IMG/VR virus record: IMGVR_UViG_3300030061_000263
Span: 1-34,658 of that record
Source: a virus
DNA length: 34,658 nucleotides
Strand: one strand, 5' to 3'
In this document: in pieces, positions 15,232 through 23,137 of the stretch
Layout: each line of letters begins with the position of its first letter
Position numbering within the stretch: position 1 is the stretch's first letter
Notes under the pieces: generated by a model
Database searches by the model: none
Seen by the model: the letters and a program-made list of their open reading frames with translations, nothing else
What the model was told of the DNA's origin: nothing
Made by a program: the position numbers and the translations under genes

Positions 15232-17557
15232 TGAATGTCCTTTCAAATGAAGGTTGTTTTGCTTTATGTTCTTGAGATAGTTTCCATAGTTCACTTATCA
15301 ATGTATCTTTACCATGAAAGTTTATACACATCTCTAAAACATTTTCATTAAATATCTTTTCACAATCTTGTGCCATAGCTAAAAGCTCACCAGTAGTCCA
15401 AAAGTTTTTATCTTTAACAGCTACCTTAAAATATTTAGGTCTTGGTTCTTCATCATCAGCACCAGTTGTTTCTTTCTTTTGTTCTGCTGTAGGTTCATTC
15501 ATACAAGAATCATAACCAAATAAATCAAACTGTCTAAATCCCATTGTATGCATAATACCTATAGCTCTCATAGCTGCACACGTACCACCTGTAATTAATG
15601 TAGAACCTTTTGGTATACCTAGTTCTTCATTAAGAGTTACTTGATTATTTACTATACCTTTCTTTTGTTCTTCAGGGTCACGTAATGATTCTGTAAATGC
15701 ATGCCATCCCCATATGTCTGCTTTTTGTTTAATTAAATGATTAGTAACAGAAGGGTCAGTCATAGATGCAACAAAGAATTTAGTTGTTGGGTCTATTGTT
15801 TTAAATAAATCTTTTCTTATTACACCATGTGTACTTGTACCAGTAATAGGTCTAGGGTCTAACACTATACAAGCCCAAGGTTTAATACCATGCTCTAATA
15901 ATTTAGGATAAGAATGTTTAACTGCTATTACTTTTTTATTAGGATTATTTTTAATACAAGCATGTAGCTCTGTATAATCTGTATAAGGACCACCTGATAC
16001 TACAATAGCACTTTTTCTATTCATAGGATATTTAGATAACCATTTATTATTATCTATTAATTTCATATTAGCTTTAATATTATTTCTAATATAATCTTTA
16101 GGAACACAATCTCTAGGATTAACTACAATAGGTACATTTAATAATTCTTTAGGTGGTTTGTCTAAATTTTTACCATGTAAGATTAAGTTTAAATGTGTGT
16201 GTCCTCCTCCTCTAACTCTATCTCCTGAAGGAAGAACATATTTTTTTATATCTTTATTAAGAGATTTAAATACTTCATTAGTTCCTTTATACTTTTCTTC
16301 TACATCATTCTTATCTTTATCAGCTAAAAAGTAGTGGTCCATCATTACAATAGGTATATGTTTAACTGCAGTATAATCACTTTGTGCTGTTTTAATGCTA
16401 TTACCACCACCAACTAAAGCAAAATCAATATTTAATAAAAAATCAAAAAGTTTATCTACGTATAATGTTTCTCTTGTATTGCCTTGAGTTAATACATATT
16501 GAAAGTCTTTATTTTTTTCTTTCATTTTTTTAGAAAATTCTTTTAATCTTTTTTCTACAGCAGTCATAGTATTATGTGCTTTAACATTAAACTCTTCTAA
16601 GTCTGTTTCTGTAGTACCTTCTTCAAATAAATCAAAACCATAATATGTAACTTTATCTGTATATTCGAAAGCAGTTAAAGCCATTTCAATAGCACGACCA
16701 CCATTCCATGTACCAGTTTCTAAAAATGTTTTAGGTTTATAATGACGTATAACTTCAGCTAATTGTTTATATCTATTAGGCATTATATCAGGACTTGTTT
16801 CTTCAGTAGATAAATCAAATAATCTTTTACCTTCATTATCTCTAAGTGGTAATGTAGATGGATTAATATTACCATTAAAATGTAGAATCGTATCAGTAAT
16901 ACCTTCTAACATAATAGTTTTTAAACCATGTGTTAAATAAATATTCATTAGTCTTTCTGTAATAAAAGCATCATGCCATTCTCTATATTGAAATACTTCT
17001 CCTGTAACATATGCTTTTTTTAAATCCATAAGTAAATCAAAAGTAGCTTGATGATTTAAATTAAAAGCCATAAAAGAAGAATCAATACCTTGAGTACCAT
17101 CTTCATAATTACGTAATCCTCTATATGCTATATGTACATCTTGAGGTAACATCTTATCTAAGTCAGCTTCAGTTAATCTTTTATTAACATAAGAGTCTGC
17201 ATCAATCCATATTAACCATCCTTTTTTATACACAGCTTCTGCATATTTAGTTAAAGCAAATACTTTATGACTATTTTTTTTAGCATCTAATTTAATATTA
17301 TATGGTATCTGTCCACCTTCTGTACCATCATGAAGAGAATGCATATCTTTAAAAGTTTTATATTCTTTTATAGTATCTATACTTTCATATAAAACATTAT
17401 CTTTAGTTAAGTTATAACTACCTATATTACAATCATGATAAAAACATTTTAATTTTAAACTAGGTTCAAAGTAATTTGATACAGATTTAATAAAATGATG
17501 TCCAATATTTTTATATATTGTTTCATTAAAAGAAGTTATAAAATTATACTTGTTCAT
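15224..17557 (-). CDS. Three-domain fusion: glycosyltransferase, methyltransferase-like, DUF115/MptE-like
   Basis: A 777-aa protein in three blocks. Residues about 1-235 look like a GT-A glycosyltransferase with GWLIWIDADSYVNKRL, whose DAD (119-121) could bind the metal-nucleotide-sugar, and HFNGNINP. Residues about 260-465 hold a methyltransferase-like core (TFLETGTWNGGRAIEM, YYGFDLFEEG, IPIVMMDHYF) with HTHLNLILHG near its end. Residues about 515-735 match DUF115/MptE-like proteins (SAIVVSGGPYTDYTEL, CIVLDPRP, TGGTCAAMRAIGIMHTMGF, DLFGYDSCM), a family that includes the Maf flagellin glycosylation factors. The ATG at 17557 is chosen because the longer frame needs a TTG; no strong ribosome site is seen, so coupling to the upstream gene is likely. 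Together with its neighbours it suggests sugar transfer to a virion or host surface glycan. Confidence 0.65.
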   Translation of the reverse strand: MNKYNFITSFNETIYKNIGHHFIKSVSNYFEPSLKLKCFYHDCNIGSYNLTKDNVLYESIDTIKEYKTFKDMHSLHDGTEGGQIPYNIKLDAKKNSHKVFALTKYAEAVYKKGWLIWIDADSYVNKRLTEADLDKMLPQDVHIAYRGLRNYEDGTQGIDSSFMAFNLNHQATFDLLMDLKKAYVTGEVFQYREWHDAFITERLMNIYLTHGLKTIMLEGITDTILHFNGNINPSTLPLRDNEGKRLFDLSTEETSPDIMPNRYKQLAEVIRHYKPKTFLETGTWNGGRAIEMALTAFEYTDKVTYYGFDLFEEGTTETDLEEFNVKAHNTMTAVEKRLKEFSKKMKEKNKDFQYVLTQGNTRETLYVDKLFDFLLNIDFALVGGGNSIKTAQSDYTAVKHIPIVMMDHYFLADKDKNDVEEKYKGTNEVFKSLNKDIKKYVLPSGDRVRGGGHTHLNLILHGKNLDKPPKELLNVPIVVNPRDCVPKDYIRNNIKANMKLIDNNKWLSKYPMNRKSAIVVSGGPYTDYTELHACIKNNPNKKVIAVKHSYPKLLEHGIKPWACIVLDPRPITGTSTHGVIRKDLFKTIDPTTKFFVASMTDPSVTNHLIKQKADIWGWHAFTESLRDPEEQKKGIVNNQVTLNEELGIPKGSTLITGGTCAAMRAIGIMHTMGFRQFDLFGYDSCMNEPTAEQKKETTGADDEEPRPKYFKVAVKDKNFWTTGELLAMAQDCEKIFNENVLEMCINFHGKDTLISELWKLSQEHKAKQPSFERTFNE

Positions 17558-17771
17558 TGTATACACCAAAATTCTTTTCTAATGTTTCTAATGCTTCTTC
17601 TGCTTCTGCTAATTGTTTAATTAGCACAATAGAATCTTCAACTATCTTTGGATGTTCTCCTATTGCTACAGGTTTTTGAAAAGCTAAATCTAATTGATAC
17701 AATGCTTTATTTACTTCAGCTTTGTAATGACATCTCAATGATTTAAATAACGTATTAGTAAGTTCTCTCAT
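17544..17771 (-). CDS. Small helical conserved protein between glycosyltransferases
   Basis: A 75-aa, mostly helical protein: RELTNTLFKSLRCHYKAEV, then the more distinctive KPVAIGEHPKIVEDSI, then QLAEAEEALETLEKNFG. I recognise the N-terminal pattern and the IGEHP motif as frequent in small unannotated proteins of marine podoviruses. AAGGA lies upstream. It overlaps both flanking genes (28 bp downstream, ATGA upstream). A chaperone or accessory role for the neighbouring enzymes is possible but unsupported. Confidence 0.55.
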   Translation of the reverse strand: MRELTNTLFKSLRCHYKAEVNKALYQLDLAFQKPVAIGEHPKIVEDSIVLIKQLAEAEEALETLEKNFGVYNEQV

Positions 17772-18562
17772 ATTAAATAATCCTTATCTTGTGGTAGTAT
17801 ACCATTATACTTTAACCATTTAGCATCATTGCACCATTCAACAGCATACTTATTATCTTGTACTCTTTTCCCACCCCAGTTTTTAAACCAAGGTCCACCT
17901 GTAGTAAAATGCACATTTTTTGCTTCTAATTTTTCAGGTGAATGTCCATCTAACCAATTCCATTCTTCAGGTATAGTTCCTATATCTGCTTCTTTATCTG
18001 GTAACCATTGAAATGTATGTAGCCATCTTCCTGTTTGAGTATTAATAGCATCTATAGTTAACTTTTCATTATAATGATGCTCACAATTAAACATCATAAG
18101 ACTAGACCAGTTCTTTCGAGTATAAGGTTCTTGTGCTTTACCATCCATCTTAACTCCTTTAGGTGGTTCATACTTATGTTTAACACACCATAAAGGATAA
18201 TAATGGTCTTGACACATTTGAAATAATTCTGTTATATCTGTTCGTATATACATATCACAGTCCATATATAAAGCTAAACCTTGATACATATTTAAATGTG
18301 GCACTAGGAATCTAGTAAAACTAAAATCAGTAGAAAAAGGTCTTCCGTCTATTTCATCATAAGATTGTCCTCCAATAGAATTAGATTTTCTAGTATACAA
18401 TCCCATTCTTGAAACAATATCTTTTTTAATTGGTACTACACGTACTCCTTGAGTAGCTATTCTTTCTATAGAAAATTTTAAAACTTCATATGCTGTATCT
18501 TCTCTTGAATCATAGCCTATATATACTGTGTTAGTCATTTCTTTTCTTATCTTTGTGCTCAT
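17768..18562 (-). CDS. GT-A (GT8-like) glycosyltransferase
   Basis: A 264-aa protein with a nucleotide-binding N-terminus (NTVYIGYDSREDTAYEV), the metal-binding DxD motif in ALYMDCDMYIRTDI (D101, D103), and a C-terminal conserved His in NVHFTTGGPWF (H218). This combination is typical of GT8-type retaining glycosyltransferases, which transfer a sugar from a nucleotide-sugar donor. It is the first gene of its transcription unit: AGGAG is five bases before the ATG and a near-consensus sigma70 promoter lies 30-60 bases upstream. The acceptor (phage particle, host surface or a lipid carrier) cannot be told. Confidence 0.75.
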   Translation of the reverse strand: MSTKIRKEMTNTVYIGYDSREDTAYEVLKFSIERIATQGVRVVPIKKDIVSRMGLYTRKSNSIGGQSYDEIDGRPFSTDFSFTRFLVPHLNMYQGLALYMDCDMYIRTDITELFQMCQDHYYPLWCVKHKYEPPKGVKMDGKAQEPYTRKNWSSLMMFNCEHHYNEKLTIDAINTQTGRWLHTFQWLPDKEADIGTIPEEWNWLDGHSPEKLEAKNVHFTTGGPWFKNWGGKRVQDNKYAVEWCNDAKWLKYNGILPQDKDYLI

Positions 18563-18593
18563 AATATCTCCTATATATTCTTGTAGTCTTTTA

Positions 18594-18622
18594 ATTATAA
18601 ATCATTTATATATTAAAGTCAA
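18594..18622 (-). promoter_or_regulatory. Sigma70-type promoter for the glycosyltransferase/lysis/terS block
   Basis: In the 68-bp gap after the RNR stop, the minus strand reads TTGACT (18622-18617), a 17-base AT-rich spacer, and TATAAT (18599-18594). The spacing is optimal and only one base departs from consensus. Transcription would start near 18587 and enter the glycosyltransferase gene. This is read directly; activity is inferred. Confidence 0.75.
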
Positions 18623-18630
18623 TAAATATT

Positions 18631-20550
18631 TTATATATCTACCAATTCACATGAACCTGCAGTACATGCTAATTCTTGAGAACCTTTAGTTGTATCTTCT
18701 TTTTCAAACTTACTTAGTTCAGACCAGTTAATATTAGTTGGCATTTTACTAATAAGATTTTGATATGTAACCTCATCTATATCTTGATAAGGTGCTTGTT
18801 GATATGTATGGTCAGAGAAAGGTAAGAATGATATACCAGATAGTGTATCAAAGTTATTCCAACACCAATTACCTACATTAATCCATTCATCTTCTTTAAC
18901 AGATATAGTTACTGATGGTTTATGTTCACACCAGTGTTGTGCATAACACTTCCATATTTCTAATTGTTCAATAGCAGTCATAGTATATCTAAATATAGCA
19001 CCAGAGTCTGCTTTCATAGGAAAAGAAAATACAGAATTATTAGGCTGCATTACATCATCTTCACAAGGTATACCCTGCTCTTTCATAAACTGTGTTAATG
19101 GGTCTTTCTTATCTCCTCTTACTGTTCTTATGTAATAAGGATTATGTCTAGCATGAATCCCACTAGCAGAGTCAACTAATTGACTAACTGTACCTGAAGG
19201 TTTAACACAAGTAATAGCTGCTGACTGTGGTATACCTAACTTCTTTGACCATTCTTCATTTGTTATTACAGCTTTCTGTTTCATCTTACTTAATACATCT
19301 GGTAGTTTAATTCTCATTCTAGATAGTAAACTATTATCCATAATACCTGTAAGAGATACACCAAGTAATCTTTCTTCTTCTGTATTATCTTTCCATCTTT
19401 TTCTAAGATAACCAAAATTAGTTAATGTTGCTTGCATAGTTCCTAGTATAGTTGCTACTTCTATTTTATCATGTAACATTTCTTCAGTATCATCTGGTCT
19501 AACAACTACTTCAGTAAGATTACAAAATTGATTAGGTCTTAATATAATTTCACTACAAGGATTCGTACCAAAATCATAAGTTGATTTACGTCTACCATTT
19601 TCTTTAGCTTTAGCTTGAGCAGATTGTCTATTAAAAATACCACGTTCACCTGATTTACTTTCATATAAAGCTAACCATTCTTTCATAAAGATACCTGCAT
19701 CTGGTTTTTCTGTATAAGCTACAGAGTTATTAGCTAATGCTCGTTCAGGATTTGTTTCCCACCATGCACCAGATTTAGCCATGCGTAATCTTTGGTCTGA
19801 TAAGTTAGATAAAGATATAAGAGCTGACCTACGTACACCACCTACAACTACCACCTCACCTGTTTTACAAACTATATCATGTGCTTCCATAGCATTTAAT
19901 TTTCTACCTTTAGCTTCTTTAAATTTATTAATTGTAAAATCAAATAAATTAATTAAAGGTTGAGGACCACTAGCTCTTCCTCCAAATGTTTTTAATCTTT
20001 CACCTGCTGCTCTAATTTTATTAGGGTCTATTCTTGGTATTCTATTTGTATATAAAAAAGATATTAAATCTCTAAATGCTCGTGCCCACCCTTCTTTAGA
20101 GTCTGCTACAGATATAACATCTTCTGTTTTTTCAAACTCTCTATCTGGTATAGTAGGTAACTTATCTACATATTGTCTTTCAACAGAAAAACCTACACCT
20201 GTACCATTCATAAGTATATATAATACTTCGTCAAAAGAACGTGGACTATCTATAGGTATATAAGAACAATTATATCCTGATACATTTTCTCTTTCTAATG
20301 CTGGACCTGCTGTCATTAATGCTCTCATTGAAGGCATTACTTGTAATCCTATAATATTATCTTCAATTCTTCTCCAAGTTTCAGGAGGTAAAACAACACC
20401 TAAATTTTTATCTAAATGTCCTTGTATAAAATTACTAAACCTAGATACTGTTTCAATCCAACTTTCTCTTCTACCTTCATCAGGTAACCAACGTGCATAC
20501 CTAGAAGCATGTATAAATGTTTGATAGTCTGTTGGTAAATAGTTATTCAT
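18631..20550 (-). CDS. nrdJ: Class II (adenosylcobalamin-dependent) ribonucleotide reductase, monomeric type
   Basis: Makes deoxyribonucleotides for phage replication from host ribonucleotides using vitamin B12. In numbering from the ATG at 20556: GYNCSYIP gives the first active-site Cys (C97), TNPCSEI gives the N332/C334/E336 radical-site triad, and NQFCNLTE gives C345. The C-terminus has the shuttle Cys pair C631 and C636 (ACTAGSCELVDI). RGIFNR and GGRASGPQP also fit the RTPR-like family. At about 640 aa it is somewhat shorter than the roughly 740-aa Lactobacillus enzyme. The second ATG (20550) is preferred because AAAGGA sits eight bases before it; the first (20556) has a spacing of two. 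It overlaps DUF3310 by 8 bp. Confidence 0.9.
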   Translation of the reverse strand: MNNYLPTDYQTFIHASRYARWLPDEGRRESWIETVSRFSNFIQGHLDKNLGVVLPPETWRRIEDNIIGLQVMPSMRALMTAGPALERENVSGYNCSYIPIDSPRSFDEVLYILMNGTGVGFSVERQYVDKLPTIPDREFEKTEDVISVADSKEGWARAFRDLISFLYTNRIPRIDPNKIRAAGERLKTFGGRASGPQPLINLFDFTINKFKEAKGRKLNAMEAHDIVCKTGEVVVVGGVRRSALISLSNLSDQRLRMAKSGAWWETNPERALANNSVAYTEKPDAGIFMKEWLALYESKSGERGIFNRQSAQAKAKENGRRKSTYDFGTNPCSEIILRPNQFCNLTEVVVRPDDTEEMLHDKIEVATILGTMQATLTNFGYLRKRWKDNTEEERLLGVSLTGIMDNSLLSRMRIKLPDVLSKMKQKAVITNEEWSKKLGIPQSAAITCVKPSGTVSQLVDSASGIHARHNPYYIRTVRGDKKDPLTQFMKEQGIPCEDDVMQPNNSVFSFPMKADSGAIFRYTMTAIEQLEIWKCYAQHWCEHKPSVTISVKEDEWINVGNWCWNNFDTLSGISFLPFSDHTYQQAPYQDIDEVTYQNLISKMPTNINWSELSKFEKEDTTKGSQELACTAGSCELVDI

Positions 20551-20833
20551 GTCCATGTTCCTTTGCGTGTGTAATTAATAATTCAAGACAATGTTTTGCT
20601 TTTTCATAATCTTCAATACCATTTTTCTTTCTAGCTCTAGTTGTATATTTAATTACATTTCCTTCTAAAAAAGTTAAATCATTTTGCATAATATAATCTA
20701 CTGGTTGAATTTTAAAATTCTTATAATGACTACCACCTATTTGTTTTTTACGACTTGCAGCTTCTTTAAGGTTTGTTTGTTTAAAATCTTTATCTTGTAC
20801 TGTTTTTTTAATTGCTTCATCCATCATTCCCAT
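20543..20833 (-). CDS. DUF3310 protein, T7 gp1.7-like nucleotide kinase family
   Basis: A 96-aa protein whose residues 33-90 match DUF3310: GGSHYKNFKIQPVDYI, FLEGNVIKYTTRARKKNG and DYEKAKHCLELLI. T7 gp1.7, a member of this family, is a dTMP/dGMP kinase. Here the domain is the whole protein apart from a 30-residue Lys-rich N-terminus. The ribosome site is AGGAG with spacing 7. Lying directly upstream of the ribonucleotide reductase, it fits a nucleotide-supply role, but kinase activity in such short versions is not established. Confidence 0.75.
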   Translation of the reverse strand: MGMMDEAIKKTVQDKDFKQTNLKEAASRKKQIGGSHYKNFKIQPVDYIMQNDLTFLEGNVIKYTTRARKKNGIEDYEKAKHCLELLITHAKEHGHE

Positions 20834-20842
20834 TTTAATCTC

Positions 20843-20962
20843 CTAAAGTTTTGATAAAAAATAGGCTGCTAATATAATTAACATACCTATACATATTCCT
20901 AATAATAAAAAAAATATATTAATATCATGTGTTGAGTCAAAGTATATCATTAACATATCCAT
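20843..20962 (-). CDS. 39-residue single-pass membrane protein
   Basis: A short ORF, MDMLMIYFDSTHDIN followed by the hydrophobic helix IFFLLLGICIGMLIILAAYF and ending LSKL. It fills the gap between two genes, starting 7 bases after the upstream stop with only a weak GAG ribosome site. The clear membrane helix and good gap fit support it. The function is unknown; early phage micro-proteins of this size often act on host membrane proteins. Confidence 0.5.
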   Translation of the reverse strand: MDMLMIYFDSTHDINIFFLLLGICIGMLIILAAYFLSKL

Positions 20963-20969
20963 AGTCAAC

Positions 20970-21308
20970 TCATTTAGATAATAATTTATTAATTCTTTTT
21001 CTTACATATTTAATTTCTTTTGACTGTAATACTTTGTATGCAAATCCTCTAACATATTTAGGATTTAAGTTTGCACTTTCACAAACATATTCAAAGTTAG
21101 AACAGGTTACTCCTGTTGTTGCAAAGAACCATCCTTTAGCTTGGTCTCTTGATACAATACTTATATCAGTTTCATTAGAGGCTGTTGGTTTAGTTGCATC
21201 TAATAAAGCTTGAAGTATCACTGAAAGAAATAATAATCTTTCTGTGGGACATTCACTAAATGATTTCTGCAAATATTCCGTATAAATTATTTCTGGTTTT
21301 TCTTTCAT
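20970..21308 (-). CDS. Hypothetical protein of the replication region
   Basis: A 112-aa, mainly helical protein. The N-terminal part is hydrophobic-helical (PTERLLFLSVILQALLDATK). The more distinctive part is DQAKGWFFATTGVTCSNFEYVC, here split as DQAKGWFFATTGVTCSN and FEYVCESANLNPKYVRGFAY, which has the look of a small helix-turn-helix and which I recognise from other marine podoviruses. The C-terminus is basic. It overlaps the endonuclease I gene by 53 bp. DNA binding is a guess. Confidence 0.5.
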   Translation of the reverse strand: MKEKPEIIYTEYLQKSFSECPTERLLFLSVILQALLDATKPTASNETDISIVSRDQAKGWFFATTGVTCSNFEYVCESANLNPKYVRGFAYKVLQSKEIKYVRKRINKLLSK

Positions 21309-21666
21309 TAAACCATGCCTCTGGTATTCCTTCTCTTAATGAACAGTATTTAAATTTATATTTATCACACCAACTCGCATTAGTCATCTTTCCACCTTTA
21401 TATAACTTAGCTTTTGGATTATCAAATATAAATCTAATATCTAATTCTGGTTTTTGTTTTCTTATAAAGAGATGTTTCTTTCTATCTTCTCTTACAAATC
21501 TACCTTTTACTTCTAATATAATACCATTTTCTTTTAATATAAAATCAGGAATATATTTTTTATCTTCTAACCATTGATATTCTATTTTACCTTTTTCATA
21601 TTCATGAGGTATCTTTTTATTTAAAAGATAATTATATATTTTTTCTTCAGATTTACTACGAAACAT
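21256..21666 (-). CDS. Endonuclease I, T7 gp3-like Holliday junction resolvase
   Basis: A 136-aa nuclease that resolves branched DNA and can help degrade host DNA. It follows T7 endonuclease I closely: FRSKSEEKIYNYL with catalytic E7 (T7 E20), YIPDFIL with D41 (T7 D55), and ILEVKGRFVREDRKKHLFIR with E52 and K54 (T7 E65 and K67). RQ-K-PELDIRF-type residues (KPELDIRFIF), AKLYKGGKMTN and IPEAWF also match. The length fits the 149-aa T7 protein. The ribosome site is weak and the start overlaps the upstream nuclease gene by 11 bp, so coupling is likely. Confidence 0.88.
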   Translation of the reverse strand: MFRSKSEEKIYNYLLNKKIPHEYEKGKIEYQWLEDKKYIPDFILKENGIILEVKGRFVREDRKKHLFIRKQKPELDIRFIFDNPKAKLYKGGKMTNASWCDKYKFKYCSLREGIPEAWFNERKTRNNLYGIFAEII

Positions 21667-22519
21667 TTACTTCTTGAACATCAGGTAATCTTTTAACTTG
21701 TGTAAGATAACGAACACCTTTTGCATACTTAAAACCACGCAGTCCTTTACCTTCATTAACATCAGCCCAACATACTTTTTTATGTGAACAATATACGCAT
21801 CCAATCGAAAGCTTATGGTTACCACTAGTACCATCAGGGACATCACTATAGCACCTCTCAGGTTCAGTAGACTGTACCACAACTTTTTTAAGATGTTTAA
21901 TCCTATCTTCTGCATTTATCATCTCCATTTCATGTAATTTTAATAAGGCAAGTGAGCCACTTTGTTTATCAATAGCAAAGAATGCAGCTTCTTTAGCACC
22001 ATTAGCTTCAGCATAAGCTGATATTTGTGGTATATAACCAAAGGGGTCATCATCTCTTAATGTACCATTACTAAATTTTTTAAAAGCAGTAGCTGAAGCA
22101 CTTTTAATATCTACTAATACTCCATCTATTTTACAATCTTGATGTCCTAAAACACCTTGTACTCTAACTTCTTTTTGTTCTTCTGTAACAGTATGACTTG
22201 CTAGTTTAGTTAAAGCTATTAATAAAGACTCTAAGATATGTCCATATAAAAACTTTATTCTTGTAGCAGGTGTAAATTGTTTTTCTTTTTTAGTTTCTTT
22301 CATATCATACCATAGTTGTCTGTCTGGTTTACCTATAGCAGATAATCTTAAATTATTTTTTCCTTGTGGTTCGTTATACAAATAATCAAAGAGACAATCT
22401 TTTACTTCACGACCTAGTTGGTCTAATACTTTTGTCGCTTCTTTCTTAGATAGTTTAGGTTTATGAGCTAAATCAAATAGCTTATAAATATCTTCAACTA
22501 ATGTATCTATATTTTTCAT
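21656..22519 (-). CDS. PD-(D/E)XK nuclease, Cas4/RecB-like with possible Fe-S cluster
   Basis: A 287-aa nuclease with the RecB/Cas4 core: GHQDCKIDGVLVDIKSAS carries the D...DxK catalytic pair, and YIPQISAYAEANGAKEAAFF is the following QxxxY helix. The C-terminus has CVYCSHKKVC (C241-x2-C244-x5-C250), the exact three-Cys spacing of Cas4/AddB/Dna2 iron-sulfur nucleases. N-terminal C42 (or C223) could be the fourth ligand. It occupies the slot of the T7 gp6 exonuclease and probably processes DNA ends in replication or recombination or degrades host DNA. The ATG has no ribosome site of its own: it sits directly after the U-tract of a terminator. Confidence 0.75.
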   Translation of the reverse strand: MKNIDTLVEDIYKLFDLAHKPKLSKKEATKVLDQLGREVKDCLFDYLYNEPQGKNNLRLSAIGKPDRQLWYDMKETKKEKQFTPATRIKFLYGHILESLLIALTKLASHTVTEEQKEVRVQGVLGHQDCKIDGVLVDIKSASATAFKKFSNGTLRDDDPFGYIPQISAYAEANGAKEAAFFAIDKQSGSLALLKLHEMEMINAEDRIKHLKKVVVQSTEPERCYSDVPDGTSGNHKLSIGCVYCSHKKVCWADVNEGKGLRGFKYAKGVRYLTQVKRLPDVQEVNVS

Positions 22520-22563
22520 AATAAAAAAGGGAGTAGTAAAATGAACAAAACTACTCCCTCCAT
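22516..22563 (-). CDS. Possible 15-residue hydrophobic micro-ORF inside the ssb terminator
   Basis: An ORF reading MEGVVLFILLLPFLL whose stop overlaps the nuclease ATG as ATGA. Its codons are the terminator hairpin itself. There is no good ribosome site before its ATG. It could provide coupled translation for the nuclease gene, which lacks a ribosome site, but may be a chance product of the stem sequence. Confidence 0.25.
   Translation of the reverse strand: MEGVVLFILLLPFLL
22521..22560 (-). terminator. Intrinsic terminator between ssb and the nuclease gene
   Basis: The minus-strand transcript would form a perfect 10-bp stem AGGGAGTAGT/ACTACTCCCT (arms 22559-22550 and 22537-22528) with a 12-base loop, followed by six U (bases 22528-22523). 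It lies just before the nuclease ATG, so it should limit transcription of the downstream genes relative to ssb. A separate small dyad, ATTCCC-AA-GGGAAT, lies at 22562-22575. Confidence 0.85.
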
Positions 22564-22574
22564 TCCCAAGGGAA

Positions 22575-23042
22575 TTAAGCGAAAGCTACAGAGCTATCTT
22601 CATTTGAAGTATATCCATCTTTGACTACTTCAAAATCTTCCTTTGGTCCTGTCTCATATGGCACAAGGTCTGTTACTTGTACTGATTTAAGGTCAGCTGA
22701 TGTACCTTTTCTACCTTTAAACTCCCAATCATATGTAGAGTATAGTACATTAACTATTGAGCCATTACCTATTAGTGTATTGATAAGAGGTCTTTTCTGA
22801 GCATCTACTACATTAGGTGCAGCATTTTCATTACCATCTTTTCTTTTAACCTTTCTTTTAATAGTAACAAAATCTCCTCTTTCATCACCTTTATTCTTAA
22901 TAGTAAGCCCATCTGCTTTAACCATCTCAATGTTCTTCTTATCAAGATTACATACATCAAGCGTCCATACACCATCTATATCAAATGTTTTATTTGGTGT
23001 TGTTATGGATGCCCAATAAGCTTTTCCTGTTATTACTGCCAT
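22575..23042 (-). CDS. ssb: Single-stranded DNA-binding protein, T7 gp2.5-like
   Basis: A 155-aa protein of OB-fold type. GKAYWASITTPNKTFDIDGV is the usual N-terminus of this phage family. FVTIKRKVKRKDG and GNGSIVNVLYSTYDWEFKGR are DNA-binding strands, and VQVTDLVPYE is followed by an acidic tail (PKEDFEVVKDG...NEDSSVAFA). Gp2.5 proteins coat single-stranded DNA and recruit polymerase and helicase through the acidic tail; here the tail is less acidic than in T7. It has its own strong promoter, an AGGAG site and a terminator directly after, so it should be expressed at high level as a near-monocistronic message. Confidence 0.82.
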   Translation of the reverse strand: MAVITGKAYWASITTPNKTFDIDGVWTLDVCNLDKKNIEMVKADGLTIKNKGDERGDFVTIKRKVKRKDGNENAAPNVVDAQKRPLINTLIGNGSIVNVLYSTYDWEFKGRKGTSADLKSVQVTDLVPYETGPKEDFEVVKDGYTSNEDSSVAFA

Positions 23043-23108
23043 ATTTAATTAACTCCTTTTTACTGTTATAAGATACATAATCATGTACCTTTTGTTATTA
23101 ATAATTGA

Positions 23109-23137
23109 ATTGTAGATTATTTAATTATTACTGTCAA
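23109..23137 (-). promoter_or_regulatory. Sigma70-type promoter for ssb
   Basis: The minus strand reads TTGACA (23137-23132), a 17-base spacer, and TACAAT (23114-23109): a perfect -35 and a 5/6 -10 at optimal spacing. The -35 lies in the last codons of the upstream nuclease-like gene. Transcription would start near 23102 and give ssb a leader of about 60 bases. Confidence 0.75.
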
